Part shown: positions 8,115 through 16,315 of the stretch, piece by piece
How the letters are laid out: every line of letters begins with the position of its first letter
Position numbering within the stretch: the stretch's first letter is position 1
DNA from: Nonomuraea rhodomycinica
Lineage (GTDB): Bacteria > Actinomycetota > Actinomycetes > Streptosporangiales > Streptosporangiaceae
DNA length: 64,000 nucleotides
Direction of reading: 5' to 3'
Assembly: GCF_013363995.1 (NCBI RefSeq)
Contig: NZ_JABWGO010000001.1
Location: 124,001 to 188,000 of the forward strand
The notes under the pieces: generated by a model
Seen by the model: the letters and a program-made list of their open reading frames with translations, nothing else
Databases searched by the model: none
Told to the model about the DNA's origin: nothing
Position numbers and translations under genes: made by a program

Positions 8115-8927
8115 ATGTCCCCACTCGCCGGCATCGTCACCGGTACGGCCGTCGCCCCCGACGGCGTCCCCCTGGCCTATCAGGCCGGCGGCCGGGGCGA
8201 GCCCCTCGTGCTGCTGTCCGGGCAGGCCAACAGCCATCACTGGTGGGACGGCGTCCGCGCCGGCTTCGAGGACGCCCACCGCACGATCACCCTCGACTGG
8301 CGCGGCACCGGGGACAGCGGCAAGCCCGACGAGCCGTACACCACCCGGGCGCTCGCCGCCGACGTGGTCGCCGTCCTCGACGACCTCGGCGTCGAACGGG
8401 CCCACGTCTACGGCACGTCCATGGGCGGGCGGGTCGCGCAGTGGCTGGCCGCCGACCATCCGGGCCGGGTCGGCTCGCTCGTGCTCGGCTGCACCTCGCC
8501 GGGCGGCCGGCACGGCGTCGAGCGCGACAACAGCGTGCGCCGGGCGCTCGCCCAGCCGGACCGCGAAGCGGCCGGGCGCGCCCTGGCCGAGCTGATGTAC
8601 ACGCCGCGCTGGCTGGCCGCCCATCCCGGGCCGTACACCACGACCGGAGACCCGGGCATGCCCGCGCACGCCCGGCGGCGGCACCTGGCGGCCAGCAACG
8701 GCCACGACGCCTGGGACGTCCTGCCCGGCATCACCGCGCCCACCCTGGTGCTGCACGGCACCGACGACCTGATGACCCCGGCCGACAACGCGCCGCTGCT
8801 CGCCGAGCGCATCCCGGGCGCGCGGATGATCCTCGTCGCGGGCGCCCGGCACGCCTACTTCGAGGAGTTCCAGGACTACGCCACCCCGGTCGTGCTGGAC
8901 TTCCTGGCGGGGCGCATGCACGCCTGA
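8115..8927 (+). CDS. alpha/beta hydrolase
   Basis: A 270-residue alpha/beta-fold hydrolase. The nucleophile elbow is YGTSMGGRVAQ (Ser about residue 103), the acid is in LHGTDDLMTP, and the His is in AGARHAYFEEF near the C terminus. The residues preceding strand 3 (LLSGQANSHHWWDG) give an oxyanion loop. It resembles the 3-oxoadipate enol-lactonase/haloperoxidase-like branch, but the substrate is unknown. The ATG at 8115 lies 11 bp after the MFS stop, so the genes are co-transcribed and export of a hydrolysed compound is plausible. Confidence 0.85.
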   Translation: MSPLAGIVTGTAVAPDGVPLAYQAGGRGEPLVLLSGQANSHHWWDGVRAGFEDAHRTITLDWRGTGDSGKPDEPYTTRALAADVVAVLDDLGVERAHVYGTSMGGRVAQWLAADHPGRVGSLVLGCTSPGGRHGVERDNSVRRALAQPDREAAGRALAELMYTPRWLAAHPGPYTTTGDPGMPAHARRRHLAASNGHDAWDVLPGITAPTLVLHGTDDLMTPADNAPLLAERIPGARMILVAGARHAYFEEFQDYATPVVLDFLAGRMHA

Positions 8928-9178
8928 CCCCGCCGCACGGTCCCGCTCGGGCCGGGGCCGGCGACGCGCCGCACGACGTCGCCGCGTACGTGCCGGCTCA
9001 CCCGCCTCGTGGCCGGCGCCTTCGACCTCGTCGGCGGTTCAGCTCCGCTGTGGACGACGCGATCGAGCTCCCGCGAGCCGGGTCTGGGCGCGTCCCTGCC
9101 GGGCGCCGACCGCAAGGGCGGCTGGGACGGTCGGCCGAGGTGCTGCCGCAGGTCGTGCCGTTCCTGTCCGCCGGCTGA
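8928..9178 (+). other. 251-bp stretch without an intact gene; possible decayed coding remnant
   Basis: No complete gene can be supported. Short protein-like segments occur in different frames (AGAFDLVGGSAPLW in one, AEVLPQVVPFLSAG ending at a TGA at 9178 in another), and the latter is followed at once by a terminator-like hairpin. This pattern fits the 3' end of a decayed plus-strand gene, but I do not recognise the family. Confidence 0.3.
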
Positions 9179-9189
9179 GAGCCCCGCTC

Positions 9190-9230
9190 CCCGCCCGGCC
9201 TGCGCGGTCGTGCGCCGGCCGGGCGGGTTT
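9190..9230 (+). terminator. factor-independent terminator-like hairpin
   Basis: Perfect 11-bp arms (CCCGCCCGGCC at 9190-9200, GGCCGGGCGGG at 9217-9227) are followed by TTT. It separates the plus-strand MFS/hydrolase unit from the minus-strand zinc-finger gene ending at 9238. Confidence 0.6.
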
Positions 9231-9237
9231 CGGCGGG

Positions 9238-9582
9238 TCAGGCGGCCTCGTGCCGGCGCTGGCAGGCGATGCAGTAGCGGGCCAGCGGGCGGATCTTCAG
9301 CCGTTCGAACGGGATCGCCGCCTCGCACTCGGCGCAGCGGCCGTAGCCGCCCTCCGCCAGCCGGTCGAGCGCCTGGGTGAGCTCGGCGACGGCGCGGTCG
9401 GCGGTGACGATGGAGACCGACAGCTCCTGCCAGGTCTCGTCGGCCCCGGTGCCCTCGCTCGCCTCCTCCTGCAGGCCGGCCAGGTGGCCGCGCCGCCGGG
9501 CGAGCTGCTCCTGGAGCTCCTGGCGCAGGACGTCGATCTGCACGCTGCTCAGGTGGGTCTGTCCGCTGGTTCCGGTGGTCAT
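9238..9582 (-). CDS. TraR/DksA-type C4 zinc-finger protein
   Basis: A 114-residue protein: an N-terminal coiled coil (LSSVQIDVLRQELQEQLARR onward), then GGYGRCAECEAAIPFERLKI and CIACQRRHEAA. The four Cys (CxxC...CxxC) form the DksA/TraR zinc finger. DksA relatives act in the RNA-polymerase secondary channel. The coiled-coil tip here lacks an obvious paired-Asp motif, so the exact role is open. ATG at 9582 has GAAAGG upstream. It lies downstream of the actin-like gene and a second TraR/DksA gene, all on the same strand. Confidence 0.85.
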   Translation of the reverse strand: MTTGTSGQTHLSSVQIDVLRQELQEQLARRRGHLAGLQEEASEGTGADETWQELSVSIVTADRAVAELTQALDRLAEGGYGRCAECEAAIPFERLKIRPLARYCIACQRRHEAA

Positions 9583-9719
9583 CGTGAAGTGGTCCTTTCG
9601 GGAAGTCGTCGAAGGCCGGCGGCCCGGTGGCTGGCCGGCGCGGGGCCGGGCGGTCACGCCGGCCGGTCGCGTCACGGCGACCGGTCGGCGAAAGGCGCGC
9701 GGCTCCGGTGAGGTGTCGC

Positions 9720-10637
9720 TCAGCGGCCGGCGGCGAGGCCGCCGGCCATGGCGGGTTGGAGGCACAGGCGGGTCAGTCCGCGTACGGTCGCGTGGGCCGG
9801 CTCGGGCGCGGCCTCGACCGGCAGCCGCAGCGTCTCCCGCAGCCGGTGCGCCAGCCGCGGTTGCAGGGCTCCGCCGCCGGTCAGCAGCAGGCCCCCGTCG
9901 CGCGCGGCCGGACGCAGCCGCGCCGGCAGGCGGCGCAGCAGGCGGGCGGTCATCTCCACGACCCCGTCGAGGGCGTACGACGGCAGGCCCGTGCCCGTCG
10001 TGGCGCTCAACTGGAGGGCCAGCGCGTCGGTGACGACGCCGTCGCGGATGACGACCGCCTCGACGATGCCCGCCCCCACGTCGAGCAGCAGGACCGGCCG
10101 GGAGCCGGCGACGTCCAGCCCGGCGCCGACGGCGGCGGCCAGGGGCTCCTCGACGAGGGTCACCGCGCACCCGGCCGCCTCGCTCACCGCGGCGCGGACC
10201 GCGGCGCGGTCGCTCGCCGTGGCGGCCACCGGCACGCCCGCCAGCACCCGCTCCAGCGGCCACGCGCCGCTCAGCCGGGCGTCGTGCAGCACGAGCCGGA
10301 CCAGCCGGTGGCAGGCGCCCGGGTCGGCGACCATGCCGTGCCGCAACGGCCGCACCAGCCCGGACCCGGCCGTGGAAGCCCGGCCGAGGCCGCCGGGCGC
10401 GGCCGCCCCGCCCGGGTCCCCTGGAGCGCGCGTCCGGCCCGGGTCGCCTGGAGCAGGCGTCCGGCCCTGGGCACCTGGAGCAGGCGTCCGGTCCGGGTCG
10501 GGTGCGGTCGGCCGGCGCGGGTGGGCGGGCACGGCCGAGGGCCGGTCGGCGATCGCGAACCCGCCCGCCGCCAGCGACCGGGTCCGCGCCGTGCCCAGGT
10601 CGAGCGCCACGAACGCCGGCCGTACCGGGGCGTTCAC
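9720..10637 (-). CDS. MreB/Hsp70-type actin-fold ATPase with internal repeat
   Basis: GTG at 10637 gives 305 residues. The actin-superfamily nucleotide motifs are present: phosphate-1 FVALDLGTARTR (about 9-20), phosphate-2 VLLLDVGAGIVEAVVI and the adenosine motif LLLTGGGALQPRL. It is shorter than MreB (about 340) and lacks the canonical membrane-binding N terminus. After residue about 45 it carries a 9-residue Pro/Gly/Arg repeat that no actin fold needs. Its GTG overlaps the stop of the upstream TraR/DksA gene (GTGA), implying translational coupling. The function is unknown; candidate roles are a divergent rod-shape protein or an Hsp70-like ATPase. Confidence 0.7.
   Translation of the reverse strand: MNAPVRPAFVALDLGTARTRSLAAGGFAIADRPSAVPAHPRRPTAPDPDRTPAPGAQGRTPAPGDPGRTRAPGDPGGAAAPGGLGRASTAGSGLVRPLRHGMVADPGACHRLVRLVLHDARLSGAWPLERVLAGVPVAATASDRAAVRAAVSEAAGCAVTLVEEPLAAAVGAGLDVAGSRPVLLLDVGAGIVEAVVIRDGVVTDALALQLSATTGTGLPSYALDGVVEMTARLLRRLPARLRPAARDGGLLLTGGGALQPRLAHRLRETLRLPVEAAPEPAHATVRGLTRLCLQPAMAGGLAAGR
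10359..10493 (-). repeat. in-frame 27-bp minisatellite, about 5 units
   Basis: Nine-residue units (DRTPAPGAQ, GRTPAPGDP, GRTRAPGDP, GGAAAPGGL, then a degenerate fifth) sit inside the actin-like gene. They keep frame and are best conserved at the 5' end of the array. The DNA core is a repeated GGAGCAGGCGTCCGG-like block. Confidence 0.75.
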
Positions 10638-10924
10638 GCGGCCGCCCCATGGCCGGACAGGACGGCGCAGCCGTCGCACGCGTGCCGCTCCGGTGCCCGC
10701 AGCAGCCGCTCGAAAGCGATGAGCGCCCCGCACCTGCGGCACACGCCGTAGACGCCGCGGTCCATGCGTTCGAGCGCCGCCTCGACCGCGGCGGCCCGCT
10801 CGTCGTCGCCCAGCGCGCGGGCGGCGCCGAGCCGGTCGTGGAGCAGGGCGCGCAGCTCCTCCAGCTGCGCCAGGTGCTGGTCGTAACGCTGCAGCAGGGT
10901 GTGAACTGATCTGACGTCGGCCAT
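10634..10924 (-). CDS. second TraR/DksA-type zinc-finger protein
   Basis: ATG at 10924 with AAGGAGC upstream gives a 96-residue protein. It has an N-terminal helix pair (VHTLLQRYDQHLAQLEELRA), ALERMDRGVYGVCRRCGALI, and a second Cys pair in HACDGC. It is a paralogue of the product of 9238-9582, with an identical domain layout but only modest sequence identity by eye. Its stop overlaps the start of the actin-like ATPase. Pairing of this family with an actin-like ATPase hints at a shared function rather than ordinary stringent control. Confidence 0.82.
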   Translation of the reverse strand: MADVRSVHTLLQRYDQHLAQLEELRALLHDRLGAARALGDDERAAAVEAALERMDRGVYGVCRRCGALIAFERLLRAPERHACDGCAVLSGHGAAA

Positions 10925-11074
10925 GACGACCACGGCTCCTTGCGTACGTGAAGGGCCGTCCACGGCGAGAGCGGGACGGCGATGCCGGCCCCCGGCCCGG
11001 CCGTCGGGCGCGGGGCAGGGGCGCGCGACACCCGGGCGTGCGGGCGCGCGTACAGGAGATCGAAGAGCGGACGG

Positions 11075-11443
11075 CTAGATCAGCGGCGGGCTGCGTGAAC
11101 CCGTGGCGCGGTGTCCGACCTGCTGGGGATCGCGGATCGCGGCCGAGCCGAGACCCGGCGCGGGCAGCAGCGGGCCGTGGGCGGCCTCGACGGCGCGCTC
11201 GCCCCGCAGCGCCAGCCACAGCACGTGGTGCTCGCGGACGCTCGCGTTCTGCGGCGGCAGGCTCGACAGCTGCCCGTCGCCCGCCCCGGGGACCCAGGTC
11301 TGCGCGGCCGCCGCCGAACGGTGCCCCGTGTCACCGCCGTACCAGGCGGGAAGCGAGCCGATCATCAGCAGGCTCAACAGGACCAGGCCCACCACGCCCG
11401 TGAACGCGGCGGACCCACGTGGTGTTCTCCACGGTCCCGTCAT
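11075..11443 (-). CDS. hypothetical small membrane-anchored protein
   Basis: From the ATG at 11443 the 122-residue product has one clear transmembrane helix (FTGVVGLVLLSLLMIGSLPA) and then a predicted extracytoplasmic part with QTWVPGAGDGQLSSLPPQN and HHVLWLALRGE. I do not recognise the family. Start codons at 11455 or 11479 are also possible. Support is moderate: the hydrophobic segment is coherent, but the C-terminal third is Arg/Pro/Ser-rich and may be out of the true frame. Confidence 0.45.
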   Translation of the reverse strand: MTGPWRTPRGSAAFTGVVGLVLLSLLMIGSLPAWYGGDTGHRSAAAAQTWVPGAGDGQLSSLPPQNASVREHHVLWLALRGERAVEAAHGPLLPAPGLGSAAIRDPQQVGHRATGSRSPPLI

Positions 11444-11583
11444 AGGCCCGACCATAGCCCAGCCCGCGCGGAAAGGCACATGCCCTCACCAGCCAGATCA
11501 CCCGGACGGCCGCGGCGGGGTACGGTGGCCCCGAACCCACCCCGTCGCACGACCCCGGCACGAGACCAGGGAGAGGAGGACGC

Positions 11584-11988
11584 GTGCGCACTCGCCTGGC
11601 CGCCGCGCTCGTCCTCCTGCTGCACCTGCTCGCCCCGGTCCCGGCGAACGGCCCCGCCCTCGCCCCGCCGTCCCACCCGTCGATCCGGGCCGCCGAGGCG
11701 CTCCGGACCCCCGCGGGAATCCGGGCCGACGCGGCGGCCCAGGCCGTCGAGGCCGTCCTCACCCAGGTCCTCCAGGCTCCGGGATACCCCCACGAGGAAC
11801 GCGCGTCGCGCGGGCACCCGCACGCCATGGCGCCGGCCGCGTCCGGCGGCCTGGCGGTGCTGCCCGGCACGGCCGTTCCCGTCACGGGCTCGCGGCGGGC
11901 GGCCGCCGCGACCGCCCCCGGCCTGCCCCGTCCGAGGCCGGACCGCCGCGCGGCGCCGGCCCGCGCTCCGCCCTCCTCCACGCGCTGA
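11584..11988 (+). CDS. hypothetical secreted protein
   Basis: GTG at 11584 follows GAGAGGAGG. The 134-residue product starts with a classical signal peptide (MRTRLAAALVLLLHLLAPVP) and continues as a low-complexity Ala/Pro/Arg-rich chain with no domain I recognise. It is 41 bp upstream of the SecDF gene and on the same strand, so the two may share a transcript. The C-terminal part is very Pro/Arg-rich, so the exact 3' end is less certain than the start. Confidence 0.55.
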   Translation: MRTRLAAALVLLLHLLAPVPANGPALAPPSHPSIRAAEALRTPAGIRADAAAQAVEAVLTQVLQAPGYPHEERASRGHPHAMAPAASGGLAVLPGTAVPVTGSRRAAAATAPGLPRPRPDRRAAPARAPPSSTR

Positions 11989-12029
11989 CGCTCGTTCCCG
12001 TTCGTCGACGAAAGCCCGTGGAGGCTCCC

Positions 12030-14279
12030 ATGTCACGTGCGCCCGTGTGGCGCGCGGTGGTCGCGTGCGCCGTCATCGCCACCGCATTCATCCTCGCGTT
12101 CACCCTGTCGCCGCGCCTCGGTCTCGACCTGCGCGGCGGCACCCAGCTCGTGTTCGAGACCCGCGACTCCCCCACCGCCAAGGCCGACTCCGAGGCCACC
12201 GACCGGGCGCTGGACGTGCTCCGGCGCCGGGCCGACGCGCTCGGCGTCGTCGATCCCACGCTCGTGCGCTCCGGCGAGCGGCGGATCATCGTGGAACTGC
12301 CCGGCGTGCTCGACCCGCGCCAGGCCGCCGAGGTCATCGGCAGGACCGCCCAGCTCGCCTTCCATCCCGTCCAGGGCGCCGCCGGCCCCGAGGAGCAAGG
12401 GGACGCCGTCCTCGCGGACGAGTCCGGGGCCCGGCTGCGGCTCGGGCCCGCCGCCGTCAGCGGCGCCGCCGTGACGGACGCGGCCGCCCGCAGCGACCCG
12501 CAGCAGGGGCCCGGCTGGTTCGTCACCGTCGACTTCCGCGACGCCGGGGCCTGGCAGCGGCTGACCGGCGCGGCGGCCTGCGAGGCGCCCGGCGATCCGA
12601 GGCGGCGGGTCGCGATCGTCCTGGACCGCGAGATCATCTCCTCTCCGCAGGTGGACCCGTCGGTGGCGTGCCGGGCCGGCATGCCGGGCGGGTCCACGCA
12701 GATCACCGGCTCGTTCACCCAGCAGGAGGCCGACGAGCTGGCCGTGCTCATCAAGGGCGGCGCCCTGCCGGTGCCGCTGACGCTGGTCGAGCAGCGCACC
12801 GTCGGCCCCACGCTCGGCGAGCAGGCCATCGAGGCCAGCGCCAAGGCGGGCGTGGCCGGGCTGGCGCTGACCGCGCTGTTCATCGTCGTCGTCTACCGCG
12901 TGGTGGGCCTGCTCGCGGCCGTGGCGCTGGCCGTCTACGGGCTCATCTCGTACGCGGCGCTGCTCGCGCTCGGCGCGACGCTGACGCTGCCCGGCCTGGC
13001 CGGGTTCGTGCTGGCGGTCGGCATGGCCGTGGACGCCAACGTCCTGGTCTTCGAACGCGCCCGCGAGGAGTACGGCCGGCGACCCGGCCGGGGCCTGCGG
13101 GCCGCCCTGGACCGGGGCTTCCGGCACGCGTGGAGCGCCATCGCCGACTCCGGCATCACCACGCTGCTGGCCGCCGGTCTGCTGTTCTGGCTGGCGTCGG
13201 GGCCGGTGCGCGGGTTCGGCGTCACGCTGGCCATCGGCGTGCTGGCCTCGCTCGTGTCGGCCATGCTCGTCACCCGCGTCCTCGTCCACCTCGCCGCCGG
13301 ACGGCTGAGCCCGCGGGTGTCCGGTCTGGGGGGCGTCGGACGGGTCAGGACGTGGGTCACCAGGCGGGCCCCGGACCTGATGGCGCGCGGCCGGCTCTGG
13401 CTCGGCCTCGCGGGCGCGCTCACCGCCGCCGCCGTCGCGGGCCTGGTCCTGCACGGGCTGAACGTCGGGGTGGAGTTCACCGGGGGACGCCTGGTCGAGT
13501 TCGCCGCGAGCCGGCCCGTGGGCGCGGAGACGGCCCGGCAGGTCGTGACCGGCGCCGGGCATCCGCAGGCCGTGGTGCAGGTCTCCGGCGAGGCGATCAC
13601 CGTACGGACCGGGCAGATCTCCGCGGACGAGGTGGCCGGCCTGGAGCGGGCCCTGGACGCCGGGGTCGGCGAGGTGACCAAGCAGCGCGACGAGCTGATC
13701 GGGCCGAGCCTGGGCGAGGAGCTGCGCCGCAACGCGTTCGTCGCGCTCGGCGTGGCGCTCGGGGCGCAGCTGCTCTACCTGGCGGTCAGGTTCCGGTGGA
13801 CGTTCGGGGCCGCCGCCGTGCTGGCGCTGGTGGTGGACGCGGCGGCCGTCGTGGGCGCGTTCGCCTGGCTGGGCAAGCCGGTGGACGGGGTGTTCCTGGC
13901 CGCCATGCTCACCGTCATCGGGTACTCGATCAACGACAAGGTGGTGGTGTTCGACCGGGTCCGGGAGCTGTGGGGCGCGCACCGGGACAGGCCGTTCGCC
14001 GAGGTGGTCAACGGGGCGATCCTGCAGACCGTGCCGCGCACGGTCAACACCGGCATGGGCGCGCTGTTCATCCTGGTGGCGCTGGCCGTCTTCGGCGGCG
14101 ACTCGCTGCGGGACTTCGCGATCGCGCTGGTCATCGGCATCGTGGCCGGGACGGCGTCCTCGGCGTTCGTGGCCGGGCCGCTGGCGGTCGAGCTGGAACG
14201 GCGCGGCGACCGGCCGCCGCCGGAGCCGGCCGGGAAGCGCAAGGCCCCGGCCAGGAACGGCTCCGGGGCCGTCGTCTGA
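12030..14279 (+). CDS. secDF: fused protein-export membrane protein SecD-SecF
   Basis: A 749-residue fusion with two RND-like halves. The SecD half has TM1, LDLRGGTQLVFE, the P1 periplasmic-type domain (ELPGVLDPRQAAEVIG, ITGSFTQQEADELA) and GMAVDANVLVFERAREE. The SecF half has NVGVEFTGGRLVEF and YSINDKVVVFDRVREL. Twelve membrane segments are expected. The protein uses proton motive force to pull secreted chains through SecYEG. Most actinomycetes encode separate secD and secF beside yajC and relA; this stand-alone fused copy has no yajC next to it and is probably an additional paralogue. ATG at 12030 is preceded by GGAGG. Confidence 0.9.
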   Translation: MSRAPVWRAVVACAVIATAFILAFTLSPRLGLDLRGGTQLVFETRDSPTAKADSEATDRALDVLRRRADALGVVDPTLVRSGERRIIVELPGVLDPRQAAEVIGRTAQLAFHPVQGAAGPEEQGDAVLADESGARLRLGPAAVSGAAVTDAAARSDPQQGPGWFVTVDFRDAGAWQRLTGAAACEAPGDPRRRVAIVLDREIISSPQVDPSVACRAGMPGGSTQITGSFTQQEADELAVLIKGGALPVPLTLVEQRTVGPTLGEQAIEASAKAGVAGLALTALFIVVVYRVVGLLAAVALAVYGLISYAALLALGATLTLPGLAGFVLAVGMAVDANVLVFERAREEYGRRPGRGLRAALDRGFRHAWSAIADSGITTLLAAGLLFWLASGPVRGFGVTLAIGVLASLVSAMLVTRVLVHLAAGRLSPRVSGLGGVGRVRTWVTRRAPDLMARGRLWLGLAGALTAAAVAGLVLHGLNVGVEFTGGRLVEFAASRPVGAETARQVVTGAGHPQAVVQVSGEAITVRTGQISADEVAGLERALDAGVGEVTKQRDELIGPSLGEELRRNAFVALGVALGAQLLYLAVRFRWTFGAAAVLALVVDAAAVVGAFAWLGKPVDGVFLAAMLTVIGYSINDKVVVFDRVRELWGAHRDRPFAEVVNGAILQTVPRTVNTGMGALFILVALAVFGGDSLRDFAIALVIGIVAGTASSAFVAGPLAVELERRGDRPPPEPAGKRKAPARNGSGAVV

Positions 14280-14280
14280 G

Positions 14281-14330
14281 CGGGGGACGTGATGCCGCCG
14301 GCCCCGGGGCGGGCGGCATCACGTCCCCCG
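14281..14330. terminator. strong bidirectional terminator hairpin
   Basis: A perfect 18-bp stem (14282-14299 with 14312-14329; arms GGGGGACGTGATGCCGCC and its complement), extendable by one pair, closes a 12-base loop. It lies between the convergent secDF and SRPBCC genes, immediately after the secDF stop. There is no T run, as is usual in high-GC actinomycetes. Confidence 0.75.
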
Positions 14331-14339
14331 CGCCCGCGG

Positions 14340-14978
14340 CTACTGCCCGCTCGCGGGGGCGCCGGGCTCCGGGGCGTAGAAGCCGAGGGTGTTCTTGACC
14401 ATGGCGGCCACGGTCTCGGGCGACTCGCCCGCCTTCCGGTGCGCCTCGCCCCACGCCTCCGCGCTGACCGTCATGCACCGGCGGGCCTCCTCGCTCGCCT
14501 CCCACGCCCTGGGGTCGCCGATCGAGCCGCCGGCCAGGTGCAGGCCGAGGCCCAGCACGGTGAGGTCCCAGCCGACGCCCACCGCGCCGGGCCCGTACGT
14601 GGACCACATCCCGGGCGGCACCGTCGCCACGTGCCGCAGCTCGAACAGCGTGCTGTCCTTACCCTCGGCCGTCAGGCGCACCTCGACCTCCGACAGGCCC
14701 GGGGCGTCACCCATCACCCAGGACACCTTCAGCAGGCCGGGCGGCTCGCAGCGCAGGATCTCGCCGCCCGCGTTGCCCTGGAGCTGGTAGTGGCCGCCGA
14801 CGCGGAAGTCGCCGCTGACCGGCAGGAACCACCGGGCGATCCGCTCGGGGTCGGTGCAGGCGTCCCACACGTCCTCGACGGCGGCCTCGTAGCGCCGGCT
14901 GATCGTCACGGTCTTGGTCTCGCCGTCCTCGCCCACCTCCCGGTGGGCCAGCTTGATCTGGTCGATGATCTCGATCAT
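14340..14978 (-). CDS. SRPBCC (AHSA1-like) domain protein
   Basis: A 212-residue START-like protein. The fold pattern is VTISRRYEAAVEDVWDACTD, PERIARWFLPVSGDFRVGGHY, GGEILRCEPPGLLKVSWVMG and FELRHVATVPPGMWSTYGP, ending in a C-terminal helix. AHSA1-like proteins bind hydrophobic ligands or interact with other proteins, and no enzymatic residues can be assigned. The start ATG overlaps the stop of the upstream ArsR gene (ATGA), the common ArsR-SRPBCC cassette in actinomycetes in which the regulator controls its partner. Confidence 0.88.
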   Translation of the reverse strand: MIEIIDQIKLAHREVGEDGETKTVTISRRYEAAVEDVWDACTDPERIARWFLPVSGDFRVGGHYQLQGNAGGEILRCEPPGLLKVSWVMGDAPGLSEVEVRLTAEGKDSTLFELRHVATVPPGMWSTYGPGAVGVGWDLTVLGLGLHLAGGSIGDPRAWEASEEARRCMTVSAEAWGEAHRKAGESPETVAAMVKNTLGFYAPEPGAPASGQ

Positions 14979-15352
14979 GTCTGCTCGTCTCTGGTCGGCG
15001 CCGGCGGCGGGGCCGGCGGGTCAGGGTCGCGGCGGCGGCGTCTGCCGCGCGCCAGCTCGGTGGCCAGGGCGTCGAGCCGGTTCTCCCAGAATCCGCGGAA
15101 GCGCTCCAGCCACACGTCGACCTCCCGTAGCGGGGTGGGATCGACGGCGTAGAGGCGGCGCGCCCCGTCGGCCCGCACAGTGGCGAACCCGCTGTCGCGC
15201 AGCACCCGCAGGTGCTGGGAGACGGCGGGCTGGGAGATCCCGTACTCGTGCCTGATGACGGTGGTGACCTCGCCGGAGCTCAGCTCGCCGTCGGCGAGCA
15301 GCTCCAGGATCCGGCGCCGGACCGGGTCGCCGAGAACGTCGAACGCATGCAC
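14975..15352 (-). CDS. ArsR-family transcriptional regulator
   Basis: GTG at 15352 starts VHAFDVLGDPVRRRILELLA, giving 125 residues. The HTH is YGISQPAVSQHLRVLRDSGF, followed by the wing (VRADGARRLYAVDP) and LREVDVWLERFRGFWENRLD, the dimer helix usual in SRPBCC-linked ArsR proteins. No metal-binding Cys motif is seen, so the effector is probably not a metal. An upstream TTG at 15388 is possible but would place the operator inside the gene. Confidence 0.88.
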   Translation of the reverse strand: MHAFDVLGDPVRRRILELLADGELSSGEVTTVIRHEYGISQPAVSQHLRVLRDSGFATVRADGARRLYAVDPTPLREVDVWLERFRGFWENRLDALATELARGRRRRRDPDPPAPPPAPTRDEQT

Positions 15353-15374
15353 TCCGAAAGTATGCCGACAGCTG

Positions 15375-15398
15375 CTTATATAAGTCAACTCTTATAAG
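15375..15398. promoter_or_regulatory. palindromic ArsR-type operator
   Basis: A perfect palindrome CTTATATAAG (15375-15384) and a second one CTTATAAG (15391-15398) lie 23 bp upstream of the arsR start. They form an AT-rich island in GC-rich DNA. The position suits autoregulation of the arsR-SRPBCC operon. Confidence 0.55.
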
Positions 15399-15534
15399 CG
15401 ACACGAGGCGGCGCGGCCGATGTCTTTGCCTTACCTGGACGCCTTCCAGGCGCGCCGGTCGTTGAGCGGGCGGCCGGGGCTGCCTACATTTCCAGGGCCC
15501 ATGGCCGTACCGTCACCCGTCTGGTGGTCCCGAC

Positions 15535-16296
15535 GTGAAACACAACCGTTCGAGCCTCGCCCACCAAGCCCGCTACGCCCTCACCCACCCGGGGCGCGTC
15601 GTGCCGCACCTGCGCCGGCTGGCGCGCGACGCCTGGCTGCGGCTGCGCACGCGCGACCACGTCGCGTACTACCGGGCCGTCATGCGATCCGACACGGCCC
15701 GCAGCCCCGAGGGGGCCGTCGGCTCCCACTCGCACAAGCGCTGGCTGGCGCTCGGGCGCATGCAGTTCGACTACCTGAAGGAGCACGGGCTCAAGCCGGA
15801 GTTCCGGATGCTGGAGATCGGCTGCGGCAACCTGCGGGCCGGCCACCTGTTCATCGACTACCTCGACCAGGGCAACTACTACGGCATCGACATCTCCCCC
15901 GACATCCTCTTCGCCGCCCAGGACACGATCGTCGCCCACGGCCTGCGCGACAAGCTGCCGCACCTGACGCCGGTGCGCGACCTGCGCTTCGCGTTCCTGC
16001 CCGACGCGCACTTCGACGTCGTCCACGCCCACAGCGTCTTCTCGCACTCGCCGCTGCCCGTCATCGAGGAGTGCTTCGCGCACGTGGGCCGCGTCCTGCG
16101 GCCGCAGGGCTGGTTCGACTTCACCTTCGACCGCACGGAGGGGCAGGAGCACCACGTGCTGCGCGAGGACTTCTACTACCGCACCGAGACGCTCGTCGCG
16201 CTCGCCGGCAGGTACGGGCTGAACGCCGTGTTCATGGACGACTGGGAACGGCTGCCGCACAAGCAGTCGAAGATCCGCATCACCAGGCGGGCGTGA
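15535..16296 (+). CDS. class I SAM-dependent methyltransferase
   Basis: A 253-residue protein starting with GTG at 15535. SAM motif I is FRMLEIGCGNLRAGHLFIDY, the acidic motif II is YYGIDISPDIL, and motif post-II is FDVVHAHSVFSHSPLPVIEE. It belongs to the Methyltransf_25/11-like group. The basic, His/Arg-rich first 60 residues (HPGRVVPHLRRLARDAWLRL) precede the Rossmann domain and may bind substrate. The acceptor molecule is unknown. It is monocistronic and converges on the SDR gene at 16316. Confidence 0.85.
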   Translation: MKHNRSSLAHQARYALTHPGRVVPHLRRLARDAWLRLRTRDHVAYYRAVMRSDTARSPEGAVGSHSHKRWLALGRMQFDYLKEHGLKPEFRMLEIGCGNLRAGHLFIDYLDQGNYYGIDISPDILFAAQDTIVAHGLRDKLPHLTPVRDLRFAFLPDAHFDVVHAHSVFSHSPLPVIEECFAHVGRVLRPQGWFDFTFDRTEGQEHHVLREDFYYRTETLVALAGRYGLNAVFMDDWERLPHKQSKIRITRRA

Positions 16297-16315
16297 CCCC
16301 GGGCGTCCGGGGCGG

